From the NCBI RefSeq assembly GCF_046483665.1, contig NZ_JAWOCR010000028.1:1-31494 (forward strand): DNA of 31,494 nucleotides, written 5' to 3'. The stretch comes from Thiohalophilus sp046483665. GTDB taxonomy: Bacteria; Pseudomonadota; Gammaproteobacteria; UBA6429; Thiohalophilaceae. The notes beneath the pieces are model-generated. The model was not told the origin of the DNA, ran no database searches, and saw only the letters and a program-made list of their open reading frames with translations. Position 1 is the stretch's first letter. The number at the start of each line of letters is the position of its first letter. A program made the translations under genes and the position numbers. Positions 7,439 to 14,765 of this stretch are shown piece after piece.

Positions 7439-7861
7439 ATGAACGCTTCGATGAAAGATGGTAATGGTAGTCAAGAAGATTACGTAATCGACACGACGCC
7501 GATTCCGTTGCTGCAGGAGATTTTATCCAGAGGCAAGGTGTGGGAAGACTTGTCGACACAGTATGGGGTAACCAATCCGGATCCACCGTGGAAAATTACC
7601 CTGGAAACAACCTGTGATCTTCTTGCAGCAGATTCATGTGTTAAACCGTATGAGGAAGTCGACACTGATACCTGTGCATTACCATCTCTCGAGCGTCGTG
7701 CCGAAGAGGACGAATTGTCGGAAACGATTTACGAAGACGTTCCTTTCCCTGAGCGGCAGTTGCTGGCGCTGGCACACTCCATGATCAAGCGGGGTTTGCT
7801 GGATGAGAATGAACTTGCCGGCCGTATGGCGGATCTTGAAAAACGATTTAACAGTGCTTGA
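7439..7861 (+). CDS. P15K-like thiocyanate hydrolase activator (cobalt loading)
   Basis: A 140-residue acidic protein is encoded 19 bases after scnC with a strong site (AAGGAGTGA). In T. thioparus the gene next to scnC encodes P15K, a cobalt chaperone needed for active hydrolase. Position, size (about 15-16 kDa) and relation to the nitrile hydratase accessory/beta N-terminal fold support the same role. The helix-rich C-terminus PFPERQLLALAHSMIKRG.. resembles the matching part of ScnB. Cysteines at about residues 59, 67 and 78 could bind metal. Assignment rests on context and partial similarity. Confidence 0.78.
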   Translation: MNASMKDGNGSQEDYVIDTTPIPLLQEILSRGKVWEDLSTQYGVTNPDPPWKITLETTCDLLAADSCVKPYEEVDTDTCALPSLERRAEEDELSETIYEDVPFPERQLLALAHSMIKRGLLDENELAGRMADLEKRFNSA

Positions 7862-8007
7862 TTATCAATAGTAAATGAAGTTTTTCAGTAAGGTCATGCG
7901 CTAAAGCAAGTTTGTTGTCCTATTTCAAGGCCGGGAATGAAAGTAAATTGATTAACGCTGTGTACCCTCGTGGTGATAGCAAAAACGATTAGTCAGAGGT
8001 TAAGTAG

Positions 8008-8805
8008 ATGTCGATACGTGGAACAGAGATCAAGATAGAGGGGCTTACGCATCGTTATAATGCCAAGAGTCCATTAACCTTTAATAAGGTTGATCTGGTG
8101 TCCCCTCCCGGGGAAGCGCTGGCAATAATCGGCCGGTCAGGCTGCGGGAAATCTACACTTCTGCATATTCTGGCCGGTGTCCTGAAGCCGACTGAGGGAA
8201 GAGCGCTGCTGAACGGCAAGTCTGTCGAAGCGCCTTCTCCGCGCTGGGTTATGATGTTCCAGGCCCCGCACCTGTTTCCGTGGATGACAGTTAGGGAGAA
8301 TGTCGGAGTTGGCCTGACATTCGCGCGCTGGACAAAAAAAGAAATCCAGAAACGCGTCAACGAAGCAATCGAACTTGTTGAGCTCCAGCCTCATGTCGAC
8401 TCCAATGTTCAGGATCTTTCTGGTGGACAGCAGCAACGTGTCGCCCTGGCGCGATCTCTGGTTATGGAGCCGGAACTACTGTTACTGGATGAGCCGTTTT
8501 CCGCACTTGATGCTTTTACCCGAGCGTCGCTTCAGAAAGACGTCCGTGCGATTGCCAAAAGGCTGGGCTTCAATATTGTCATTGTCACTCACGACATTGA
8601 CGAAGCCATCATTATGGCGGATCGCGCGGTGATTATGGCAGGTTCCCCGGGAAATATTGTTCACAAACTTGATGTTGATCTTCCCGACCCGAGAGAACGC
8701 CAGGACCCTTCAGTACAGGAATTGCGTTCACGCCTGATGACAACATTCGAACAGGCCGCTCATGGCGGAGGCGGCGCTTCAACTGCTGTGGCAGCTGGGC
8801 AGTAA
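8008..8805 (+). CDS. NitT/TauT-family ABC transporter ATP-binding protein
   Basis: This ATPase drives the importer encoded by the next three genes. Walker A is GRSGCGKS (about residues 42-49), the Q-loop lies in MMFQAPHLFPWMTV, the signature is LSGGQQQR, Walker B with D-loop is LLLLDEPFSALD, and the H-loop is IVTHD. The 265-residue length is normal for the nitrate/sulfonate/taurine/bicarbonate group (NrtD, SsuB, TauB, CmpD). A Gly/Ala-rich tail ends the protein. It starts 146 bases after the P15K-like gene, with no clear promoter or terminator between, so transcription probably continues from scn. Thiocyanate or cyanate is the likely cargo from context. Confidence 0.93.
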   Translation: MSIRGTEIKIEGLTHRYNAKSPLTFNKVDLVSPPGEALAIIGRSGCGKSTLLHILAGVLKPTEGRALLNGKSVEAPSPRWVMMFQAPHLFPWMTVRENVGVGLTFARWTKKEIQKRVNEAIELVELQPHVDSNVQDLSGGQQQRVALARSLVMEPELLLLDEPFSALDAFTRASLQKDVRAIAKRLGFNIVIVTHDIDEAIIMADRAVIMAGSPGNIVHKLDVDLPDPRERQDPSVQELRSRLMTTFEQAAHGGGGASTAVAAGQ

Positions 8806-8902
8806 ATCTGTATGTAAGTAAAAGTAAGAGCCAGGATGCATGTGGCATAAGCTGTAGTACCTACAAGACAAAATGCGTAAGCATTATTTAGGAGACAGAG
8901 AC

Positions 8903-10249
8903 ATGGCTAAGAAAAGAGTAGAACGACGCGGTGGCAATAAAATCGTCGGCAAACCGCTTGACTACAAAAAGCATGGTGACGGCATTGATGATCCCAACCT
9001 CAAGCTGGACTATGACCCGCGTTTTAGCAACGGACTGGGTATGGGAATCAGTCGCCGTAACCTCGTCAAAGCAGGCGCGGCTGTCGCCGGCCTCAGTAGC
9101 ATGGGTGCGATGTCATCGCTTTTAGCACAGGAGAAACTCGCGGCCAAAGTCTTTGATCCAGTCATCAGAATCGGTTATATCCCGATTACAGATGCGGCTG
9201 CACTGCTTGCAGCCCATGAGCTGGGTTATTTCAAGGATGAAGGTCTTGAATCCGTCAGACCAACCCTTATTCGTGGCTGGTCACCCCTGGTCGAAGCATT
9301 TGCATCTCACCGCTTCAATCTGACCCATTTGCTTGCTCCAATTCCTATCTGGATGCGCTACAACAACAATTATCCGGTCAAAGTTACCGCCTGGGATCAT
9401 ACCAACGGTTCGGCAATGGTTGTTCACAAGAATAGCGGCATCAAATCTCCCAAAGATATGGGAGGAAAGCAATTCGCGATGCCGTACTGGTATTCCATGC
9501 ATAACATTGTCTCGCAAATGCTACTGAAAGAGCATGGGATCAAACCGGTGATACGCCCGCAAAATGCAGAGCTTGCAGAGGATGAATGTAACTTCCTCGT
9601 GTTGAACCCGCCTGATATGCCGCCGGCTCTCGCGTCTCGCCAGATCGATGGTTACTGTGTTGCTGAGCCGTTCTGTGCCATGGGTGAACTCAGGGCTCAG
9701 GGTGAAATACTGCGCTTCAATGGTGACATCTGGAAAAATCACCCTTGCTGTGTTGTCGCCATGCATGAACAGGATGCGATGGATCCCGAGAGAGCGGAAT
9801 GGTCGCAAAAAGTTCATAACGCAATCGTTCGCGCACAGCTTTATCTTGGCGATAACCGCAAAGAAATGGCGCAAATCTTTTCGAAAGATGGCAAGAAGTA
9901 TATGCCATTCCCGGCAGAAGTTATCGAGCGTGCAATGATGTTCTATGATCCGGCTTACTATAAGAACCCGCATGCGATCCAGAATCTGGATTGGGAACAA
10001 GACCGGATTAATTTCACAGGCTGGCCTTATCCGTCTGCAACGAACCGCATAGTCGACGAACTGAAACAGACTATTGTCACTGGTGACACTAAATTCCTGG
10101 AAGGCCTCAGCAAGGAGCATGTTGTCAATGATCTGTTCCAGTATGACTACATTAAATCTGCGCTGGAGAAGTATCCCGAGTGGACGAAAGGACTCGGCTA
10201 TGCAGAAGGTGAGGATCCCTTTGTAAGGGAGGAGGTAATTAAGGTATGA
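8903..10249 (+). CDS. Tat-exported ABC substrate-binding protein (NrtA/CmpA/SsuA type)
   Basis: This is the periplasmic binding component of the importer. The ATG at 8903 follows GGAG at 8891-8894 at ideal spacing; an upstream ATG at 8873 adds ten residues without a good site. The 448-residue precursor has an unusually long, charged N-terminal stretch of about 50 residues. It then has a twin-arginine signal (SRRNLVKAG, residues 50-58), a hydrophobic segment and a likely cleavage site at LLAQEK. The rest is an NMT1/NrtA-like two-lobed fold starting VIRIGYIPITDAAALLAA. Tat export implies folding before export. The stop overlaps the next start (ATGA). The ligand is unknown; a small anion such as thiocyanate fits the neighbours. 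Confidence 0.9.
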   Translation: MAKKRVERRGGNKIVGKPLDYKKHGDGIDDPNLKLDYDPRFSNGLGMGISRRNLVKAGAAVAGLSSMGAMSSLLAQEKLAAKVFDPVIRIGYIPITDAAALLAAHELGYFKDEGLESVRPTLIRGWSPLVEAFASHRFNLTHLLAPIPIWMRYNNNYPVKVTAWDHTNGSAMVVHKNSGIKSPKDMGGKQFAMPYWYSMHNIVSQMLLKEHGIKPVIRPQNAELAEDECNFLVLNPPDMPPALASRQIDGYCVAEPFCAMGELRAQGEILRFNGDIWKNHPCCVVAMHEQDAMDPERAEWSQKVHNAIVRAQLYLGDNRKEMAQIFSKDGKKYMPFPAEVIERAMMFYDPAYYKNPHAIQNLDWEQDRINFTGWPYPSATNRIVDELKQTIVTGDTKFLEGLSKEHVVNDLFQYDYIKSALEKYPEWTKGLGYAEGEDPFVREEVIKV

Positions 10250-11070
10250 ATGTACCTGCTAAGCCAGCAACCATGACCAGTGGGGGGGTTGTCGGATTCT
10301 TCAGGAATCCGATGGTTGCCCGGCTTGGTTGGGCGATTTCTGGTCTCGGTATTTTGGCCGCACTCTGGCTCGTGTTTGGCTACTATATCGAGCAGAATCC
10401 GAATACCCGAACGTTTTCGAAATTCGGATTGATACCAACCTTGCAGGCGTTTCCCGAGCTGTTGGAAATCGGTAAGTTACAAACAGCAGTAGCTGTCAGT
10501 ATGCATCGTCTGAGTGAAGGTTTGCTCATCGCAATCCTGGTGGGAATACCGCTTGGCATCGTGGTGGGGAGAAATAAACGTTTTCGTGAACTGACCAATT
10601 CACCTTTCCAGTTTATTCGTATGGTCAGCCCGTTATCCTGGATGCCCATAGTTGTCTATGTGTTTTCAGAGTGGCATGGATCGATAGTATTTCTTCTCGC
10701 AATAGCGGCTGTGTGGCCGGTCATGTTCTCGACGGCGGCAGGCCTGGCAAAGGTTGATCCAGCATGGTTTATGGTTGCCCGTAACCTGGGTGCAAAGCCG
10801 CTGCACATGCTGACTCGAATAATCATTCCGGCTATAACGTTCGATATCCTGTCGGGTTTGCGTCTTGCTCTCGGCGTGGCATGGATTGTGCTAATCCCTG
10901 CTGAATATTTGGGTGTGACAACGGGTCTTGGTTATTCGATACAAGACTCACGCGAAACCTTGTCATACGACCATCTGACAGCAATTGTGGTTACGATTGG
11001 TGTTATCGGGTATACGCTTGATACTTTGTTAGTTGTGCTAATCAGGCGGTTTAGTTGGCATCGCGGATAA
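10246..11070 (+). CDS. NitT/TauT-family ABC transporter permease 1
   Basis: This inner-membrane permease has about six hydrophobic segments and the BPD_transp_1 fold. The EAA-type cytoplasmic loop reads STAAGLAKVDPAWFMVARNL (about residues 162-181), where the ATPase docks. The start overlaps the binding-protein stop by 4 bases, so translation is coupled. It is clearly paralogous to the next permease, sharing SPFQF..RM.SPLSW, RLALGVAWIV, GLGYSIQD and the same spacing of segments. The two probably form a heterodimeric channel, unlike the single permease gene common in NrtB/SsuC systems. Confidence 0.92.
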   Translation: MNVPAKPATMTSGGVVGFFRNPMVARLGWAISGLGILAALWLVFGYYIEQNPNTRTFSKFGLIPTLQAFPELLEIGKLQTAVAVSMHRLSEGLLIAILVGIPLGIVVGRNKRFRELTNSPFQFIRMVSPLSWMPIVVYVFSEWHGSIVFLLAIAAVWPVMFSTAAGLAKVDPAWFMVARNLGAKPLHMLTRIIIPAITFDILSGLRLALGVAWIVLIPAEYLGVTTGLGYSIQDSRETLSYDHLTAIVVTIGVIGYTLDTLLVVLIRRFSWHRG

Positions 11071-11122
11071 ATATTTCATCTGGACGTTAAATATATGCAG
11101 AGTCAATAAAGTAACGAATTTG

Positions 11123-11162
11123 TCTGCGCGGGTTCCCGGCTTTGAGTATAAGGGAACGCAGA
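11123..11162 (+). other. Stem-loop between the two permease genes
   Basis: TCTGC plus GTTCCC at 11123-11137 pair with GGGAACGCAGA at 11152-11162 across a 14-base loop, with a 4-base bulge in the left arm. The permease genes are 193 bases apart in an otherwise tight operon, and this is the main structure there. No T-run follows. A processing or transcript-stabilising role is possible. Confidence 0.4.
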
Positions 11163-11263
11163 ATGAAAGCAGGAAATCAAATGAAGATTATGCACAAGAT
11201 AAAACACGGATTAAATATTATGGAGCTACCTCTGTGCGCTGTTAAAACGAAGGTGGGTGTTTA

Positions 11264-12115
11264 ATGAATGCTGTCGTACCTGAAGTGAAGAAAGGAAGTG
11301 CAGGCAACTATGTATTTGGCCCGCAAATGTATTACCTTCTCAATTGCACTATGTGTGGCGTGGGTAATTTTATTGTCGGGCTGGGAGCGCTTTTCGCAAT
11401 ATGGTGGGCAACCGTCTATGTGATAACACTGAATCCTGATTATTCGCATTATGCCAACTTTGGTCTAATCCCGGCATTTCAGGCCATGCCTGATTTATGG
11501 ATGCGCGGCACCATTCCTGATGCCCTTGTCAACAGCATGTATCGTCTCGGGATGGGGCTTATGTATGCCATTGCCATTGGGGTACCGGTTGGCATCATGA
11601 TAGGCCGTATTTTGTGGGCCAAGAAGCTGTCCAATGTGCCATTCCAGTTTGTAAGAATGATAAGCCCATTATCCTGGGAGCCAATCGCGGTAGTCGCTTT
11701 CACGACATGGAATGATGCGATTATTTTCCTGGTCACTATCGCTGCCGTATGGCCTATTGTGTATTCCACGGCGGCCGGACTGGAAAAGGTCGATCCAAAC
11801 TGGTTCAAGGTTGCCCGTAATCTTGGCGCGAATCCATGGCATATCCTGAAGACGATTATAATGCCTGCAATTGCGTTTGATGTTCTCACCGGTATACGGC
11901 TCGCCCTGGGTGTTGCCTGGATTGTTATTGTTCCCGCGGAATTTCTTGGCGTCACGTCCGGTTTCGGTTATGCAATTCAGGATGCTCGCGAGGGAATGAC
12001 TTACGATAATCTTATGGCGATGATTCTTGTAATCGGGGCAGTAGGCTATATTCTGGATAGTATCTGCGTAATCCTTATCAAGAAGTTCTCATGGGTCAAG
12101 GACGCAAAAGACTGA
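11264..12115 (+). CDS. NitT/TauT-family ABC transporter permease 2
   Basis: This second inner-membrane permease has 283 residues and the same topology as permease 1, with the EAA-type loop STAAGLEKVDPNWFKVARNL. Over most of their length the two proteins look more than half identical by eye, so they arose by duplication. Differences concentrate in the N-terminus, which here carries a CxxC (LNCTMCGVGN) just before the first membrane segment, and in the periplasmic loop after it. The start follows GGTGGGTG at 11252-11259. No terminator separates it from permease 1, but the 193-base gap with a stem-loop could alter relative expression. Confidence 0.92.
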   Translation: MNAVVPEVKKGSAGNYVFGPQMYYLLNCTMCGVGNFIVGLGALFAIWWATVYVITLNPDYSHYANFGLIPAFQAMPDLWMRGTIPDALVNSMYRLGMGLMYAIAIGVPVGIMIGRILWAKKLSNVPFQFVRMISPLSWEPIAVVAFTTWNDAIIFLVTIAAVWPIVYSTAAGLEKVDPNWFKVARNLGANPWHILKTIIMPAIAFDVLTGIRLALGVAWIVIVPAEFLGVTSGFGYAIQDAREGMTYDNLMAMILVIGAVGYILDSICVILIKKFSWVKDAKD

Positions 12116-12241
12116 GAAACTGATATTTAGATACGATACCCGGAAACATACACTACTGGTGTACGGCCAATTGTAAGTGGAAATAACAGATTGAGTTGTA
12201 ACTGGTGGAATTGTAGGACGGGATAAAATTTGCAAACAATC

Positions 12242-12260
12242 GAATGGATATAATCCATTC
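12242..12260 (+). promoter_or_regulatory. Palindrome upstream of dsrE-like gene
   Basis: GAATGGAT and ATCCATTC are perfect 8-base inverted arms around ATA, 29 bases before the dsrE-like start. It could be an operator or a leader hairpin. The 173-base gap after permease 2 also holds a small hairpin (TACAC/GTGTA, 12149-12163), so a separate transcript may begin here. No regulator family is recognised. Confidence 0.35.
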
Positions 12261-12288
12261 TGGAATAAGGATGAGAGGTAAGGCTGTT

Positions 12289-12678
12289 ATGCCACAAAAG
12301 ATAAGTATCATATGTACGACCGGTTCGCGTGAAAAGCTGCAGATGGCAGCGATGATCGCTTCAGTAGCCGCGTCTACAGGAGAGGATGTATCTGTGTTTT
12401 TATCAATGAATGCCCTGACCTTTTTTGTGAAAGGTCGCAGTGAGGAGGCATCCGTGGAAGGAGAGCTCGGAGAGCTCATGGATCAGAAAGGTGTTCCGCC
12501 GTTCAAACAGCTTTTTCAACAAGCCGTTGAGCTGGGTGATGCCAGGTTGCTGCCCTGTTCTATGGCAATGGATTTGCTCAAGATTACACAGGATGATCTG
12601 GATTCAGAAGTCGGCCCTGCAACAGGACTAACACGCTATCTGAGTGATACCGAGGGCGGCCAGGTGTTTACGTTTTGA
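12289..12678 (+). CDS. DsrE-family sulfur-trafficking protein
   Basis: This 129-residue protein has the DsrE/DsrF-like fold, whose members carry persulfide sulfur on a conserved Cys and exchange it with TusA. Visible features are the first strand KISIICTTG (Cys9), VSVFLSMNALTFFVKG, and the conserved Cys90 in LLPCSMAMDLL. The ATG at 12289 sits 5 bases after GGTAAGG; earlier in-frame ATGs at 12244 and 12271 would add a non-conserved leader, and the first lies in a palindrome. The neighbours tusA and an SQR-like flavoprotein make a sulfur relay likely. It resembles the membrane-free DsrE2-like branch, but the subgroup was not fixed. Confidence 0.82.
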   Translation: MPQKISIICTTGSREKLQMAAMIASVAASTGEDVSVFLSMNALTFFVKGRSEEASVEGELGELMDQKGVPPFKQLFQQAVELGDARLLPCSMAMDLLKITQDDLDSEVGPATGLTRYLSDTEGGQVFTF

Positions 12679-12725
12679 TGGCATATGCAAAGTAATCTGA
12701 AACGTAATCTGAATGGAGAAGTACA

Positions 12726-12956
12726 ATGAGTGATATCAAGACTATAGATGCGCGTGACACATTTTGTCCCGGGCCACTGATGGAACTAATTACCTACATG
12801 AAACAGGCGAATGTTGGCGATACCCTGGAGCTTTTGTCTACAGATGAAGGTTCCGGAGCAGATGTGCCTGAGTGGGTAAACAAGGTAGGGCACGAACTGC
12901 TGAGTAATGAAAAAATCGATGGTGTTTGGCATATCAAAATTCGCAAGGCCAAATAG
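12726..12956 (+). CDS. tusA: TusA/SirA-family sulfurtransferase
   Basis: This 76-residue sulfur-carrier protein holds a persulfide on Cys14 in the motif DTFCPGPLMEL, the CPxP signature of the family. The remainder (VGDTLELLSTDEGSGADVPEWV) fits the two-layer alpha/beta fold. In sulfur oxidisers TusA passes sulfur between rhodanese, DsrE-type proteins and oxidising complexes. It lies 47 bases after the dsrE-like gene, with GGAG before the ATG, and 82 bases before the flavoprotein. A role in dissimilatory sulfur transfer is inferred from these neighbours; tRNA thiolation is the alternative. Confidence 0.9.
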   Translation: MSDIKTIDARDTFCPGPLMELITYMKQANVGDTLELLSTDEGSGADVPEWVNKVGHELLSNEKIDGVWHIKIRKAK

Positions 12957-12966
12957 CAGGTTTGAC

Positions 12967-12980
12967 ACGAACCAGTTCGT
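12967..12980 (+). promoter_or_regulatory. Palindrome between tusA and SQR-like gene
   Basis: ACGAAC and GTTCGT form perfect 6-base arms around CA, 11 bases after the tusA stop. It could be an operator or an mRNA hairpin separating the two cistrons. No T-run follows, so termination is unlikely. Confidence 0.25.
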
Positions 12981-13038
12981 ATGCATGAAACTCGCGACCA
13001 TGTAAATCCTGATTTTTTATGTCAGGCAGGAGAATAAA

Positions 13039-14172
13039 ATGAGAATCTTGATTGTCGGTGGTGGAACCGGCGGTACCATTCTGGCTAATAATCTGGCTCG
13101 ACGTCTTTCCAGCGAGATTCGTTCTAACAAGGTGCATATTACCCTGTTGTCTGCATCAGACAAACATATGTATCAACCCGGGCTTTTGTATGTCGCTTTT
13201 GGGCAGATGACCCCTGACCAGTTATATCGAGATGAAAGATCTCTGCTCGAGCCTGCAATCAATTTTCATGTTGATCCTGTGGAGGAGTTCAAGCTGGACG
13301 AGGAGTGCGTTGTTACAAAAAGCGGAAAAACGCATGAATACGACATTCTGGTAATTGCTACCGGATCACGCATCGTCCCTGAACAAATACCTGGTATGAC
13401 TGAGGGTGCCGAGACCTTTTATACCGAGGCGTCTGCGGTCAAGATGTTCAAGAAGCTACGCGAGATTGAAGAAGGTACGGTTGCCGTTGTTGTCGGTGTC
13501 CCGCATAAATGTCCGATTGCTCCCGTTGAACTGATTTTCTCTTTGCATGATTACTTCAAGGCGAGGGGGATACGCGACAAGATTAACATCAAGTACCATT
13601 ATCCTATTGGACGGATACATACAATCGAGAATGTCGCCAAATGGGCGAAACCCGAATTCGAACGCATGGGGATCGAGTATGAAACACTGTTCAATGTCAA
13701 AGAAGTCGATGCTGAAAACCAGATTGTAAGAAGTGAAGAGGAAACTGAAACCAAATACGATATGCTGATTGCCATTCCGCCGCATTCCGGCATGGAGGTT
13801 ATCGAGAAAAGCAATCTTGGCGACGGCGGCTGGATTCCAACAAACCGTCACAGGCTAACGATGAATGGTCATGACAACGTATATGTTCTCGGTGACACCA
13901 CAAACCTTCCAGTCAGTAAAACCGGATCAGCGGCGCATTTCGAAGCAGAAGTTGTTGCCGAAAATATTGCATCGATCATCAAGATCGGTACGCCTGTCCG
14001 TGATTATGATGGCAAGGTGTATTGCTTCATCGAGACAGGACATGATAGTGCAACACATGCGATGTTTAATTACAAAAATCCGCCTGATTTGAAACCTTCA
14101 TCCAAACCTATGCACTGGTTCAAGATGGCTTACAACCAGATGTACTGGACCAGCGTTCGCGGATTACTTTAA
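13039..14172 (+). CDS. Sulfide:quinone oxidoreductase-like flavoprotein
   Basis: This FAD-dependent oxidoreductase of the SQR/FCC flavoprotein group has 377 residues. The N-terminal dinucleotide motif is VGGGTGGT (residues 6-13), the second is VIATGS (about 105-110), and the C-terminal FAD contact is NVYVLGDTTNLP. Cys158 (in VPHKCPIAP) and Cys329 match the two redox-active cysteines conserved in SQR types. The third cysteine of classical type I SQR is not evident. Such enzymes oxidise sulfide to polysulfide or persulfide at the membrane and reduce quinone. AGGAG precedes the ATG. Downstream DUF1641 and upstream TusA/DsrE genes suggest it feeds a sulfur relay. A different sulfur-acceptor function is possible. 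Confidence 0.83.
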   Translation: MRILIVGGGTGGTILANNLARRLSSEIRSNKVHITLLSASDKHMYQPGLLYVAFGQMTPDQLYRDERSLLEPAINFHVDPVEEFKLDEECVVTKSGKTHEYDILVIATGSRIVPEQIPGMTEGAETFYTEASAVKMFKKLREIEEGTVAVVVGVPHKCPIAPVELIFSLHDYFKARGIRDKINIKYHYPIGRIHTIENVAKWAKPEFERMGIEYETLFNVKEVDAENQIVRSEEETETKYDMLIAIPPHSGMEVIEKSNLGDGGWIPTNRHRLTMNGHDNVYVLGDTTNLPVSKTGSAAHFEAEVVAENIASIIKIGTPVRDYDGKVYCFIETGHDSATHAMFNYKNPPDLKPSSKPMHWFKMAYNQMYWTSVRGLL

Positions 14173-14183
14173 AGGCCTGACTA

Positions 14184-14615
14184 ATGACTACAGAAACCGA
14201 AACACGCGTTGAAGATATCAGTAGCGAAGAGCTGCAAGGGCTTGTTGAAATAGCGAACCTGATTGGCGCAGCCCGGGATGCGATGTCTGATGAAATTATA
14301 ACCAGAATCGCAGGGACAATGAGTGAAGGTCTGAATCTGCTTGACCGCCTGACTCGAAACGAAGGATTGATGCGACTTCTTCAGGTGCTTGACCGTCCTG
14401 ACAGTCAGAATCTGCTGATTGCTCTTTCAGAGGCGATTAATGCAACCAGCCAGGATATCGCTGCAGCTCCGCCGGCGAAAGGCGGCCTGGGTTGTATGAT
14501 GCGGGTTGCTCGTGATCCGGGGACCCAGGAAGGCATTCGCATGCTTGCCATGATCGGCAAATACATGAGCCAAAGTTTGCGCGACCAGCATCACCAGGGA
14601 AATCAATTCACATAA
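14184..14615 (+). CDS. DUF1641-family protein
   Basis: This 143-residue, mostly helical protein fits DUF1641. Recognisable parts are LLDRLTRNEGLMRLLQVLD and a C-terminal Gly-rich turn (PAKGGLGCMMRVARDPG) followed by another helix. Members are often encoded beside SQR-like flavoproteins in bacteria and archaea. The biochemical role is unknown; a membrane-docking or partner subunit for the flavoprotein is the usual suggestion. It starts 11 bases after the SQR-like stop and is the last gene of the thiocyanate locus. No terminator is obvious after it. Confidence 0.8.
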   Translation: MTTETETRVEDISSEELQGLVEIANLIGAARDAMSDEIITRIAGTMSEGLNLLDRLTRNEGLMRLLQVLDRPDSQNLLIALSEAINATSQDIAAAPPAKGGLGCMMRVARDPGTQEGIRMLAMIGKYMSQSLRDQHHQGNQFT

Positions 14616-14703
14616 TAATAACAGGTTATGGTGTTTAACCGGATTATCTGACGCGGTACAGACATGTATATTGCCGGATAAAACCGGTTTTCTTCCTGGC
14701 CTG

Positions 14704-14735
14704 TTGTCAAAATGCTATTGCAAGGTGTATAAAAT
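14704..14735 (+). promoter_or_regulatory. Sigma-70-type promoter for ymdB
   Basis: TTGTCA at 14704-14709 and TATAAAAT at 14728-14735 are separated by 18 bases and lie about 30 bases ahead of the ymdB start. The gene therefore probably has its own transcript, separate from the DUF1641 gene. Confidence 0.55.
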
Positions 14736-14765
14736 AACCTGTTTTAAGATACTGGATTATCTTGC

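Noticed and set aside
14680..14691. AAAACCGGTTTT palindrome after the DUF1641 gene as a terminator
   Set aside because: It has no loop and only weak pairing, and the T-run is interrupted; not convincing.
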